DNA of 64,000 nt, from contig NC_081546.1 in the NCBI RefSeq assembly GCF_901000735.1, positions 13,655,629 to 13,719,628 on the forward strand, read 5' to 3'. Position numbers and translations under genes: made by a program. This DNA is from Corylus avellana. Taxonomy: Eukaryota > Streptophyta > Magnoliopsida > Fagales > Betulaceae. Each line of letters opens with the position of its first letter. The first letter of the stretch is position 1. Positions 10,186-22,100 of this stretch are shown here, in pieces. The notes beneath the pieces were generated by a model. The model was not told the origin of the DNA, ran no database searches, and saw only the letters and a list, made by a program, of their open reading frames with translations.

Positions 10186-12027
10186 AGTTTTGCACCAAAA
10201 ATCAGCAAAAATTGAAATGATGTATTATAGACCTCAATATATATATATATATATATATATATAGCGCCAATAGCATTGGTTAAGAGGGTGCCCGCTGGCT
10301 ACATCATATATAGTAGGCCAAGTTTCTTACCAGAAATATAATTCCACGTTCATATATATATGTAGGAAGGTTCGAGAGAAAGAGATGGTGATAGTAGGAA
10401 TCATGTGAAATGGGTGCAGAAAAGAAATGGGTGCAGAAAATGTGACACAATAACTAAATTATTCCTATACAAATCCAGATGAGGCCTTGTGTTGAGTCAT
10501 TTTCATGGAGCTTCAAGAATGTGCCACGCAGATGTGTCTGACACGTCTACATGGGTGCAGATGTGTCTGACACATGATCTTCATGGAGCTTCAAGAATGT
10601 GCAAAGTGATGTGTCAGAAAACAAAAAGAAGATGAGTATTAATTTAGTTTTTGGGAATGAGAATTCGCACACGGCCAGATTGGAGGCCACTGCTGGCTAA
10701 TACATTAGTTGTCTTGTATAGGATAGAATCAAATGAATACAACGTTGTTCTACGTACAGTGACGTAATGTTGAAGATCCGAGTGCAATTTCTCTCTTATA
10801 TTGTACCTGTGTGCGTGCTAGCCATTAAGAGCATCCCAAAAGTTTTTAGTTATTTTGCATTTCTCATGAGTTGGTAAACAATATCAAACTACTACATAGC
10901 TGTGATTATTCGGCAAAATCGGAACCTATTCTTGCAGAGAGAGTTGAACAGAATCGACACATACGGCAAAATCAATGGACGCGAGAATCAAATCAGCATG
11001 GTGTGAATGAGAAGATCAGTGATGTCCATAGTTTTAAGGTGGAAACCTCGTCATGATCATACTCGACGGGTTGGTTTTTAGTGTTTTCATCTCTATTTTA
11101 TATATAGTTTTTTATTTTGTTGATGTGTTAAATTTTTATTAAGGACAGTAAAAGTAATGTTTTACGGCCTCTCCGAATGCTAGGGGCTCTCAACATGAAA
11201 ATCTTATATTTTCGAAAATCCTTCAAAATCCTTATGATTTGTAATCGTGAGCTTAGTCATATTTTTCGAAAATTAGATTTTCAAACATCACATTTGTAAG
11301 GATGTAAATACCTAAAGAAATATGAAATTGGTACATTAATTTGCTTTGCATTCCTTTCCGCTATGGGTGATGCCTAAAAATGGAAGTAAGAGATACGATA
11401 CTTAAATCTTTTCAAGTTAACATATCTCAAAAAGTATATATTAGTAAGCAAACAGTACACAAGCACATGACAAAGGTATCAAATAATAGCACTCATAAAA
11501 CCCACACCAAACCCAAGATACATTAGCTATAATATTCCCCCTCCCCCTCCCTTCCCAAATCCAAAAGGTTAGAAATTAAAGTACAACTCAATAAAATACA
11601 AAGCAAAGAGAGAGCAAGAAGGAAAGCAAGATGGATGGTCCTACTTTCCCTCTACAAGTACTATCCCACACAGGCTGTTAAAGGAAACCAAATAATGCGA
11701 AGTCTGATGGGTCACATGGAATAAAAAGCAGCCTGACACCCACACATGCCATTGCTTCCCATTCTCACATGCACATGCTGCCTGTCTGCTACACCCTCCC
11801 CACCTTTGTACACCCTAATAATAATCAATCTCATCTAGCCATCTACTTCAAACACACACACTCATTGTCATTAAAAAATTTCACAGCTTCCATCTCACAA
11901 GTCACATCTCCTATAACATTATTCTACACAACTATTAAAGGTAAAATAAAGTCAGCAAACTATGCTCAAAATTTGAGCACTTTTTTTGGGGTTATGTTTT
12001 TCGTTATTCTTTCATGTCAACTTGAGT

Positions 12028-14024
12028 CTATAGAGCCGCTGGCGTGGCGGTTTGACGCCGGACTGCCATTAGGGAGCATTGTAGGTGCCTGTGGCAGACA
12101 ATCAAGTGGTCGTTGGTGAGGCCGGCGGCCTGCATAAACGAATGAACCACCGTCGGGCCGACGAACCTTAAACCCCTCCTGACCATGTCTTTGCTAATTG
12201 TCTCTGATTTTGATGTCTTCACAGGGACTTTGTGTCCCATCTTGTATTGTGTTGAGATTGGCTTGTGATTCACAAAGCCCCATATGTATTTGTCAAATGA
12301 TCCGAACTCCCTCTTAATCTGTAATCCCACAATTCGCATGACAACAAAACATTTAGCAACCTCAAAGATTATATATAAGACGACAAATATTGTTTTATCA
12401 TTTTGTATAATGAATTTACAGTCCATGTGGGGCCTGTTGTGTTAAAATCAGCACAGTTGGAACTTGCTTGTCAACTAAGTTATTCCCAGAGGATTGGAAG
12501 AGAAAAGCTAACAAGTTGTTGACAATCGAGTTATGTGTTGTAGAATTTGTGCTTTCCAACTTGAAAGTTTAACTTAAAATCAAATTAGGCAAAATTGATC
12601 ATAAAAAGAAGGAACAGAGAGATAGGAAAAGGTGATCATAAAGGACAAACAGTTTGTGAGGTTGGATGCTTTTCTTATTTTTCTTTTTTCTTTTTTCATT
12701 TTTGCTAGAATGAGATATAGATGATGCTTTTAATTACCTCCAAAATTCGGTTAGAGTTGTCCACAACGCCCCTAACTCGGCTTATGTCAATGCCATGTTC
12801 TGAACCAATTGACATCATTTGTTTATCAGTTAAGGTGGCAACAGTTTCTGCATCAAATCCTGAAAATGCTTTCCTGGAAATGAAAATTTTCGTATAAGTT
12901 AATCTCATGAGAGAATAGTGTTTGTTAATTAGCTGGAAAAGCAAAACCCACCTGAAATCTTCCCGTTTCTTCAAGATGGAGGTCCAATCTGAGCCAACCT
13001 GAGCACCACTCAAGACCAACAATTCAAACAACATCCTACAAGGAAGATAAGATATAAGTCATGAATTCGACCCACTTTACAATTTACCAAGTTAAATATT
13101 TCAATTGTTGAGCCGATTAATTTATATATTTTTTTATCAATTTAAACTTTTGAGCCAATTAATTTATCATTCTTTTATTGATTTAAACTTTTGAGATAAT
13201 TTATTTATAACAGGAGAAACAGAAAGGCTTACTTGTCATCATGGACAGGAACTCCCCATTCTTCATCATGGTAAGCAACATAGATGGGATCTAAGCATGA
13301 AAAAAAATACAAAAGACATTGATCAGCACAAACTCATTTCATGTTGGAAATAACATTAAAAACAACATTAGAGATGAAACATCTTTTACATACCTGAATT
13401 GGGTGTGATAAAGCTGCACCTCTTCTCTTCTTCAGCGGTCTTTGTTGTGATTTTACTTGAAGAATCAACGGGAACAACATTCTCAAACTTGGCGGACTTT
13501 GACCTTCCATAATGAACAATTCTCATCTTTCTCTGCGCTTGTTGCAGCGCCATATGCTCCCTCCTCACCGCGGCAATGCTGCCTGGCGCCTCAGTGATCA
13601 AAGACGAAGAGTAACTCAAGGACGCCTCCACAAGAGGGGAAACCCCACAAATCCCACCTCCATGATCGCCATAACTACCCTTGAAGCTTTTTGACTTCTT
13701 CCTATCCAAAGCCGGAGTCTTTGTGCTACTCTTCGGAATAACAATCTTCTCCGCACTCAAATTCAACCCACCATTGTCATTCCCTCGCTTTATCGCCGGC
13801 GGTCTTGGAGATTTCAACGACTTCGGAGAAATCGGCGGCGGCACCGGCAGTGGCGGAGGCGGAGGGGAAGATGTTGGGCACACTTTCTTCAGAGAATTAC
13901 GGCGTTCAAGGCTCGGAACTCGGTTGGAAGTCGGTTGAAGGACGGGCCTGCCATTAATTCGAGCAACTGTGGGGGTTGGGATGACATCAATGCCAATGGT
14001 CACTGTGGTCTTAGAGCTGCACAT
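12028..14024 (-). CDS. DNA-3-methyladenine glycosylase I (TAG family), copy 2, five exons
   Basis: Exons in transcript order are 14024-13394, 13290-13233, 13035-12952, 12873-12738 and 12318-12028. All splice sites are conserved and the frame is intact at 399 residues. Zinc-ligand and active-site positions are as in copy 1. Comparing the coding regions base by base, I count nine differences: six silent and three replacements (Ala6Thr, Phe186Val, Ala389Val). None touches the catalytic domain core. That ratio fits a protein still under selection in both copies, or two alleles of one gene. Context (linker and hAT empty site downstream) favours the second reading. Confidence 0.93.
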
Positions 14025-14119
14025 TTTATGTGTTAGCAAGAAGACTTTTGAGAAATATTGGCACAAAGATGGAAGTAGAGGGAGGTGATGAGGGAGTGGA
14101 GATGTGGAGGATGTGGGGT

Positions 14120-14128
14120 TTTATAAAA
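14120..14128 (-). promoter_or_regulatory. TATA box of glycosylase gene copy 2
   Basis: Same TTTATAAAA as copy 1, about 100 bp upstream of the ATG. The adjoining G run (about 14131-14146) is longer than in copy 1. Confidence 0.6.
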
Positions 14129-14146
14129 AGGGGGGGGGGGGGGGGG

Positions 14147-15875
14147 AGAGGAGGGGATAAAGGAGGCAAACTTGTAACATGGGGAGGTTGGGATGTGGCA
14201 TACAACCTCTTTTGAGGGGCATTACTTTTTGTTAACTAGGCCACGAGGTGGGGGACTATCACACTCTTCTTATTTGGCCATTTGGCATTGTTGGCTTATT
14301 ATTATTTAAGGGATACAATTTTTTATATTTTGCGTGTTTGGTTCGAGTTGTGTCGTGTTGTGTTGGTACTCCTTCAGTTTTAACTTGTAAAATTTTGTAT
14401 TGGTTTGTATCGAATTTGTCAATTGTGTCAAGTTTTAAACCATATATGGGAATTATAATACATCTATTTAATTAAACATGTCAAATTCTTCAACTCTAAT
14501 TTACAAAATTTTGTGATAGTTTGTGTCGGGTTCGCAGATTGTGTCAAAAATTATCAATTCTTATGTCTCATGTCAGGTTCGAGGTTCGAATCGTGTCAAA
14601 GCATGCGTATATAATAATAATAAAAAGATCCTCTCAATTTCAATTAAAATAGAGAGGAACAGATTAATCTTAAAAGAAGGGCAAAATTGTCCCAATTTTA
14701 ATGTTGCAACAATGTTGCCTCACGTACTTGCACTAACAGGCTCTGCCCATTTTAGTTAAAATGGAGAAGATATGTTTTCGTGTATAAAAATATATACGTT
14801 AACTATAACTCAAGTCATTTAATTAAACGAGTTACGTCCTTTAATATTAGTCTAATAGATTTGTGTATCATTTATTTTAACTTTGTGAATCCTATTAAAA
14901 ATTGGTAATTATTATTATTATTGTTATTATTGAGTAGAGAGAGACAATGAAGGAAGATAGTTTAGGTGATTGGGTGGGTAGGAAACTGTGCTGAAATGCA
15001 TGGTGTTTTTGCTTGGAAACTCCCAAGTTTTTGCTTTATTGCTGCTACACCCTGGACATGTGCCCCTCTTTCCAAGGGTACAAGCCGGAGTGGTGGATAA
15101 AAAGAAAGCAACAGTGGAAGAAAAAGACCAATCATTGGTCTACTCTTTTTGGCTGGATGGAATCTCTCTCATCTCTCTCCCTCTCTCTCTCTATTAACAT
15201 TAATTTCGACTTCTTGTGATGAGGGGGATATAACATGGAAGATACTTAAAAGCCCAAACTGAAAAAGCTTTTGAAGTAAGCACAAATAAAAGTGATTACA
15301 AGTCCAAATGTGATCTTTTTAATTATGAGATAATTCTAAAGTGTATGTACTTGTTTATGCTAATCTCAATGCATATACCTTTTTTCTAGTTAATTAGGGA
15401 GATAAAGGTTTGGTAATTAAAGTCTCCAAATGAGTACTAATCATTAACGTTCCCTTCAAATGAAAGTTGTATATATCAACTGCCATCATAAATAACCCAA
15501 TGCTTTGAATTATTGGTACACATGAATAGATAGATAAGAAATCATGGGTTCACTATTCCATTGTTTAACATTTTCCCCTTTGAATTCTCTTGTCGAGGGC
15601 TTTTTAATTTTTTTAATTTTGTTTTTTTGGAAAAGTGTATGTAATTCTTTCTCAAATTATTACTTAATTGACAATGTTCACTAAAACTTTCAGTTGTGAC
15701 AATATGTCTTTAAACTATAAAAAATTGTCAATATTTTTTATAATAACAAAAATACCCTTAATAAAAAAGACTACACTAAAATTTTTTTAAAAAGTAAAAA
15801 GAAAAAAAAAGAGTGGAACTTTTTTTTAAAAAAAAAAAAAAAATCGTTTTTTTAAAGAAAAAAATTAATTTTTTT

Positions 15876-15911
<36 letters not shown>

Positions 15912-17084
15912 CTTTTTGACTAAAAAAATTATGTTGGGTACAAAAAACATAGGTGCTTGAGACAAAAAACCGTCTTGAACGGGCTGCCTCAAGAACGTGC
16001 AGTAGCCATTGAAAGTTTACGTGTTCAAGTGGAAGTGGTGGGTCTAAAAAAAAAAAAAAATTGGAAACCTCCCTAAACTTTCCTATACTTTTACGGATCT
16101 TGAAAGTATTTTTATGAACTTCAAAAACTTTCAATTAAAATATTGAACATTTAATTTTTTTTTTTTATTTACCTTATTTCATTAGAATTTTTTATTAAAT
16201 CTTATCAAAGTTCCCAAAATACATTTTTTATTATAAAACAATAAAATAAAAATTGTAAAGATTTAGGTGTTAATTTTTTTTTTCTTTTATAAAAAAATAT
16301 CTTTGCAGTTTTTTTTTTTTTAATTAAATAAGAAACATGCTTATTTTTACAAAAATTAACGAAAAATCCTAACAGAATAAGATAATTGAAAAAAATTAAA
16401 AACCCCATATCTTTATTGAGAGTTTTTAAATTTTAAAAAATAATATAAAAATAAATGGAAAGAAAATTTTTATTAAGTTTTCCAAAAAAATTATGATGGT
16501 TTAATTATAGTGTACGGACCGAGGGCAATCACAACTCTAAAAAGAAGAAAGAGAAAAAAAAAAAAAAAAAAAAAAAAAATCTCTGGAATCCACATTTGTC
16601 ATTTGTCGTCACACATCTTATTTAGATTTTATCTTTATTTTATTTTATTTTTTCAGAGAATTCTGTCTACCAATTATTACAAAATTGTTGCACAGTTGGA
16701 ACTTTGAAGCGGGTATGGTTGGCTATTTTGTGTCATATATCCATATGGGTTCGATTTTGTCTCTCAAAAATTAGTACTGGTTGTAGATTTTTTTTTTTTA
16801 AAAAAAAAAAAAATTTTATATGTATGCACAAAAGGGAGAATATTTGTTTATCTCATTACAAGGTATCAAAAGGACAACGTAAAAAATAAATAATAATATT
16901 TAGTAGATTTTTATAAGACTATCATATAAATTAGATAGCGTGACAATGTTGGAGTGAAAATTAGTTCTTGAATTATTATTATTTTTTAATAAATATTAAT
17001 TTAATAGCTAAATTTCACCGTCATATCATCAAATTGTATTGCAATAATGATGTAAGAATCTCAAAAATAGTATTCTAAAAAGAC
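14147..17084. other. AT-rich intergenic DNA upstream of glycosylase copy 2
   Basis: Counterpart of 5064-8012, with the same degraded foldback arms and long A/T runs. No gene seen. Confidence 0.5.
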
Positions 17085-17874
17085 TTAGGACATGCATGTT
17101 TGGTTTGTGGTATAAACCTTGTAATGGAATGGATACTCATGTGGAATAATTATTCTTTTGTTTAGTAAGGGTCTATTTCTAGGAATAGTTATTCCCGTAG
17201 GAATTACTAATCCCTTATACACATGAATTGTTATTCCTCTAAAAAATGAGTAGAATAGCTATTTATGAAGGAATTGACAACTTTTTTCAAAAGTTTCTTT
17301 TGACCCTTAAATTTGTTTTTTATTTAAAAAAAAAAAAAAAAAAAACCGAAAACCTAAAATTGCAGGGGTGGTCAACAATCCTATTGGGTGTTTGGTCACC
17401 CNNNNNNNNNNNNNNNNNNNNNNNNNNNNNNNNNNNNNNNNNNNNNNNNNNNNNNNNNNNNNNNNNNNNNNNNNNNNNNNNNNNNNNNNNNNNNNNNNNN
17501 NNNNNNNNNNNNNNNNNNNNNNNNNNNNNNNNNNNNNNNNNNNNNNNNNNNNNNNNNNNNNNNNNNNNNNNNNNNNNNNNNNNNNNNNNNNNNNNNNNNN
17601 NNNNNNNNNAAGGTGCTTCGGGGGTGGTGCAACCACCCCCATGTCTTGCATGGAGGGTGGCCGGCCACCCTTACAATTCTATGTTTTTTTAATTTTAATT
17701 TTTTTTTTAAAAAAAAGGAGGGTGGGGTTTTTACTTTTTTGGTAATTTTGGTTCAACTCCAATTAAAATACATATGTTGTTATCAAATTAAGAAATATGA
17801 ATAACTATTCTATTTTACTTTCTTCTATTCCTAATAATAGCTATTTCTTTTCCTTAGGACACAAAAGAGCCCTA
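17085..17874. mobile_element. Non-autonomous TIR element with GC-rich core, copy 2 (gapped)
   Basis: Counterpart of 8013-8736. The GC-rich core is replaced by 208 N (17402-17609). The flanks of the gap (CCTAAAATTGCAGGGGTGG on the left, GGGTGGCCGGCCACCC on the right) are the arms of the foldback. Confidence 0.5.
17402..17609. other. Assembly gap (208 N) in GC-rich foldback
   Basis: The corresponding stretch of copy 1 (about 8310-8502) is roughly 190 bp, so this gap appears to be sized rather than a placeholder. Confidence 0.95.
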
Positions 17875-17897
17875 ATTCCGATTACATGAAAAGAGAG

Positions 17898-17928
<31 letters not shown>

Positions 17929-17948
17929 NNNNNNNNNNNNNNNNNNNN
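17929..17948. other. Assembly gap (20 N) in a poly(A) run
   Basis: Twenty N interrupt a long A run that is unbroken at about 8760-8791 in copy 1. Confidence 0.95.
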
Positions 17949-18186
17949 AGAACGAAAGTAGCCTTCAAGTGCATGCATGCATCGGGTATTGTTTGCTGTT
18001 ATTATTCTCATATTCTCGGCCCATGTAGGTTTACTACCTACCAATTGGTACCACATGTAGCCATGTAGGTGCATAGACAAGGAACCTAAAAGAGTAAAAG
18101 TGCTATTTCAATTCCAATTACCTAAAAAACACAAAGTGTACGTTAAATGCATGCATGAGGCGCTGCTTTCCCTATTATATATTAAC

Positions 18187-18221
18187 CTCTCATCAAAAAA
18201 AAAAAAAAAAAACTCTCATCA
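18187..18221 (+). mobile_element. Poly(A)-only retroposon insertion with 9-bp target duplication
   Basis: Seventeen A (18196-18212) lie between two copies of CTCTCATCA (18187-18195 and 18213-18221). Copy 1 has a single CTCTCATCA (9025-9033) and no A run. This is the signature of target-primed reverse transcription that copied only the poly(A) tail. Confidence 0.7.
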
Positions 18222-18494
18222 ATTCTTGGCCAGTTGGATATCATAGCTAGCTATTTGTGCATAGTGTTAAAGTGCATTCACAAATCACAAGGAACCTAAA
18301 ATAATAATATACTGCTAAAGACAAATCTAACTCAATGCAGCTTAGGGTTAAAATATTCATTTCTCCAAAGATATCTCCAAAACAATTTTCTACCGTTTCA
18401 ACTAATTAGATAAGTTATAGGGAAAAAGTAAAGCGGCTTAAATAATCTAATTAAAGCTCAAAAAAATTAGGTTAAATGTCATTTTGGTACTTGT

Positions 18495-18502
18495 GGTGTA
18501 TA
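18495..18502. other. Empty hAT target site
   Basis: A single GGTGTATA joins segment A copy 2 to the linker. It is the pre-insertion state of the site occupied by the hAT element at 9307/26084. Confidence 0.85.
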
Positions 18503-18634
18503 GTTTTATCAAGTAAATATTCGAGTTTTCAAAAGTGTTAATTACGTTACGGACCGAAGCTCACACAAAACAAGATCAGTTTATCCTTTGTTTGGTTATT
18601 TTTCGTCGGCAGTGTGGGAGGCATGTGCCGTATG

Positions 18635-19101
18635 TGTAATACTCCGATCCTATATTAGGAAGATGAGAAGAAGCCTACATAGAGTGGATGATTTATAAAG
18701 ATAGTCACGAGTGCTAAGTCTCACATTGTCTAGTTATTAGGTGAAATTGAGTTTTATAATGAATTCTAGGGAAGCTCCAAATTGACTAGTCATTTTGTGG
18801 TAATAGCGCAGATGTGGCTAGCGCTTTTTCCTGGGTCGTTGCATGACGTGGCCTTGACAAGGACGTCAAGAATTTAAAATTGGGAGTTTGTAACACCCCG
18901 ATCCCATATTGGGAAGATGAGAAGAAGCTCACATAGAGTGGGTGGTTTATAAAGATAGTCACGGGTATTAAGTCTCACATTGCCTAGTTATTAGGTACAA
19001 CTGGGCTTTATAATGAATTTTAAGGAAGTTCTAAATTGACTAGCTAATTCTTTTGTGGTAATAGCGCAGATGTGACTAACACTTTTTCCTGGGTTGTTAC
19101 A
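18635..19101 (+). mobile_element. Complete TRIM-like retroelement (467 bp)
   Basis: Two direct terminal repeats (18635-18843 and 18889-19101) each start TGTAA and end in CA. They flank only 45 bp. The whole is bounded by a perfect 5-bp target duplication GTATG (18630-18634 and 19102-19106). A polypurine stretch precedes the second repeat (AAAAGGGGGAGTT in the sister copy at 26458-26470). No tRNA-type primer binding site is recognisable after the first repeat. The two repeats differ at roughly one site in eight to ten by eye, so the insertion is old. Confidence 0.85.
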
Positions 19102-19561
19102 GTATGAGTTATTTATGCAATTTGTATATGTTAGTGTGAGATTGGTATTGTAATTCATTGGCTGATGTGGCAAGTGAAATTAATATGACAAGGCTGATAT
19201 ATGATTATTTTATACGAATACATGTTATACAACCATATTTTTTTTTTAACAAATTCAATAGATCAATTATTAGATTTGTAGACTCACGTGGACCATACAC
19301 AAATTCAATGGTAGATTCATTTATTCACTATGGAGATGGTTATAAGATAGTCTAAAAAGAATGAATCTTATCATTTATCTTTTGTACAGAAAACACGATT
19401 TTATAGGTAGTAATCTGGTTATTTTGTACATGTGGCAAAATAACTGGTAAACTTTTTAATGGAACATTAATGAAGGTAGTAAATTGAAAAATGTGCGAAA
19501 AAATTTCATCTCAATAATTTATTAACAATAAGCGGGAAACAACAGACAAAAATTTTATCCA

Positions 19562-19661
19562 AACTTTTTTTTTGGACATGTCCGTACAATGATTGGGGAG
19601 AGGGGGATTCGAACTATTTCATGAGGCGTAGTCCCCAGTCGATTGAGTTACCCTTTGGAAA
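19562..19661 (-). mobile_element. tRNA-derived SINE
   Basis: Reading the minus strand, an A-box-like TAACTCAATCG (19650-19640) is followed about 35 bp later by a B box AGTTCGAATCC (19615-19605). The element ends with GGACATGTCC and a short A run (T at about 19566-19573 on the plus strand). The box spacing fits an RNA polymerase III internal promoter. The sister copy is at about 27053-27151. Confidence 0.65.
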
Positions 19662-20072
19662 CAATTTTCTCTAAACTTGGTTGAAGGAACTCTATAAAAT
19701 TGTCATTTATTTCTTAAACCTATGAAAGGCATATGCATTTTTAGTAACATTAAAAAAGTTAGAAAAAATTATTTTAAAAAAATCACGTATTTTCATATGC
19801 ATGATATTAAAAAAAATATGTACTTCTCATATGCTAATGAGTACATGACAATTTTATATATTAGATTGAAAGAAGTGTTTCCAACCCAATTTTAAAGAAA
19901 AAAGTGTCTAAAATAAAACTCCGTCAACAAACTAAAAACACCTACCATAATCAAATAATAACGGATACAAAGGCATCTTTCTTTTAAAATGCCCTCAGTT
20001 CATAGTCCATCTCGAAAGATTATTCCATTGATGGCGACCACCGCCCACCACATGACTTTGGTGGAACTTGGA
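19662..20072. other. Linker DNA, no gene seen
   Basis: AT-rich sequence shared with 27152-27561. Similarity between the two linkers is clearly lower before about 19855 than after it. Confidence 0.6.
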
Positions 20073-20480
20073 TAGCCACTATGATCTATTTGCTTTCAAC
20101 TTTTCTTTGGGTAAGGGTTTGGAATAATGCCACGTACACCCACCCACCCACGTACGTACGTAGCAGCTCCTCCGCTTAATAATTTCATCTCAAGAGTCGG
20201 ACATCCCATGTGATTGTAAGCAACACTTACATAATTCTAATCCATATATATATATATCAACTCAAATTCGTAATATTCAATCCACTTCTGTTGTTGTTAA
20301 TCTTTTGTATTTTTCCTTATATATTATGACCCACATGATTCTTGTTTCCAAGAGGCTTCCATTTGAATTATTCAAATCTGATTTTAAACCCTTCCCTCTC
20401 TCTCTCTCTCTCTCTCTCCCCAATGCATGATTAAGATTTTTGTGTGATTTGTGGGGTGATAAAAGTTCGGAAAAATTTCA

Positions 20481-20909
20481 GAAAACTTTATTGAACTTTC
20501 ATTAGTTTTAAAATTGCTTCTTTGATGTTTAAAAACTTTTAATTTAAGGTATGAAACTTTCAATTTTTTGTAATGTTAATCTCCGTTGAATATTTTCAAA
20601 ATACGTACCCATGTTTTCTTTTATAAAAAAAATAAAATACAAAATTGCAAAAATTAGGCATTGGTCACAATTTAACAGAATTTGCAAAAATACTTGCATT
20701 TGAATCTATGCAATTATTTCTTTTATAAAAATAAATAAATAAATCAAAAGGGTATTTTGGAAATTTTAAAAATATTTAACGGAAAATTTTAATGGATGAA
20801 AGACATTGCAAAAAATTAAAAGTTCAATACCTTAAATTAAGAATTTTTAAACTTCAAAAAAATAATTTCAAAACGTCTAAAAGTTTAAGGGGGTTTTCTT
20901 AAGTTCTCC
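20481..20909. mobile_element. Foldback MITE, copy 3 of 4
   Basis: Same element as 663-1088, inside the 2.05 kb block shared by segments A and B. Confidence 0.6.
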
Positions 20910-22100
20910 CTAGAAGTTTTGCACCCAAAATCAGCAAAAATTGAAATGATATATTATAATTTATACACCTCAATATATATATATATAGCTCCAATAGCCA
21001 ATAGCATTGGTTAAGAGGGTGCCCGCTGGCTACATCATATATAGTAGGCCAAGTTTCTTACCAGAAATATAATTCCACGTTCATATATATATGTAGGAAG
21101 GTTCGAGAGAAAGGGATGGTGATAGTAGGAATCATGTAAAATGGGTGCAGAAAAGAAATGGGTGCAGAAAATGTGACACAATAACTAAATTATTCCTACA
21201 CAAATCCAGATGAGGCCTTGTGTTGAGTCATTTTCATGGAGCTTCAAGCCTTCAAGAATGTGCCACGCAGATGTGTCTGACACATGATCTTCATGGAGCT
21301 TCAAGAATGTGCAAAGTGATGTGTCAGAAAACAAAAGGAAGATAAGTATTAATTTACTTTTTGGGAATGAGAATTCGCACACGGCCGGCCAGATTGGAGG
21401 CCACTGCTGGCTAATACATTAGTTGTCTTGTATAGGATAGAATCAAATGAATACAACGTTGTTCTACGTACAGTGACGTAATGTTGAAGATCCGAGTGCA
21501 ATTTCTCTCTTATATTGTACCTACGTACGTGCTGGCCATTAAGAGCATCCCAAAAGTTTTTAGTTATTTTGCATTTCTCATGAGTTGGTAAACAATATCA
21601 CACTACTACATAGCTGTGATTATTCGGCAAGATCGGAACCTATTCTTGCAGAGAGAGTTGTACAGAATCGACACATACAGCAAAATCAATCGACGCGAGA
21701 ATCAAATCAGCATAGTGTGAATGAGAAGATCAGTGATGTTCATAGTTTTAAGGTGAAAACCTCGTCATGATCATACTCGACGGGTTAGTTTTTAGTGTTT
21801 TTATCTCTATTTTATATATTATTTTTTATTTTATTGATGTGTTAAATTTTTATTAAAAACAGTAAAAATAGTATTTTACGGCCTGTCCGAATGCTAGGGC
21901 CTCTCAACATGAAAATCTTATATTTCCGAAAATCTTTCAAAACTCTTATCATTTCTAAACGTGAGTTTAGTCATATTTTTCAAAAATTAAATTTTCAAAC
22001 ATCACATTTCTAAGGATGTAAATGCCGAAAGAAACATTACATTGGTACATTAATTTGCTTTGCATTCCTTGCCGCCATGGGTGATGCCTAAAAATGGAAG

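Larger units (their letters stand above)
9614..18494. repeat. Segment A, copy 2 (carries the second glycosylase gene)
   Basis: Collinear with 514-9314 throughout. Differences include single substitutions, microsatellite lengths, a poly(A) insertion at 18196-18212 and a small duplication near 18058. It runs without a hAT insertion through the empty target site into the linker at 18503. Confidence 0.9.
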
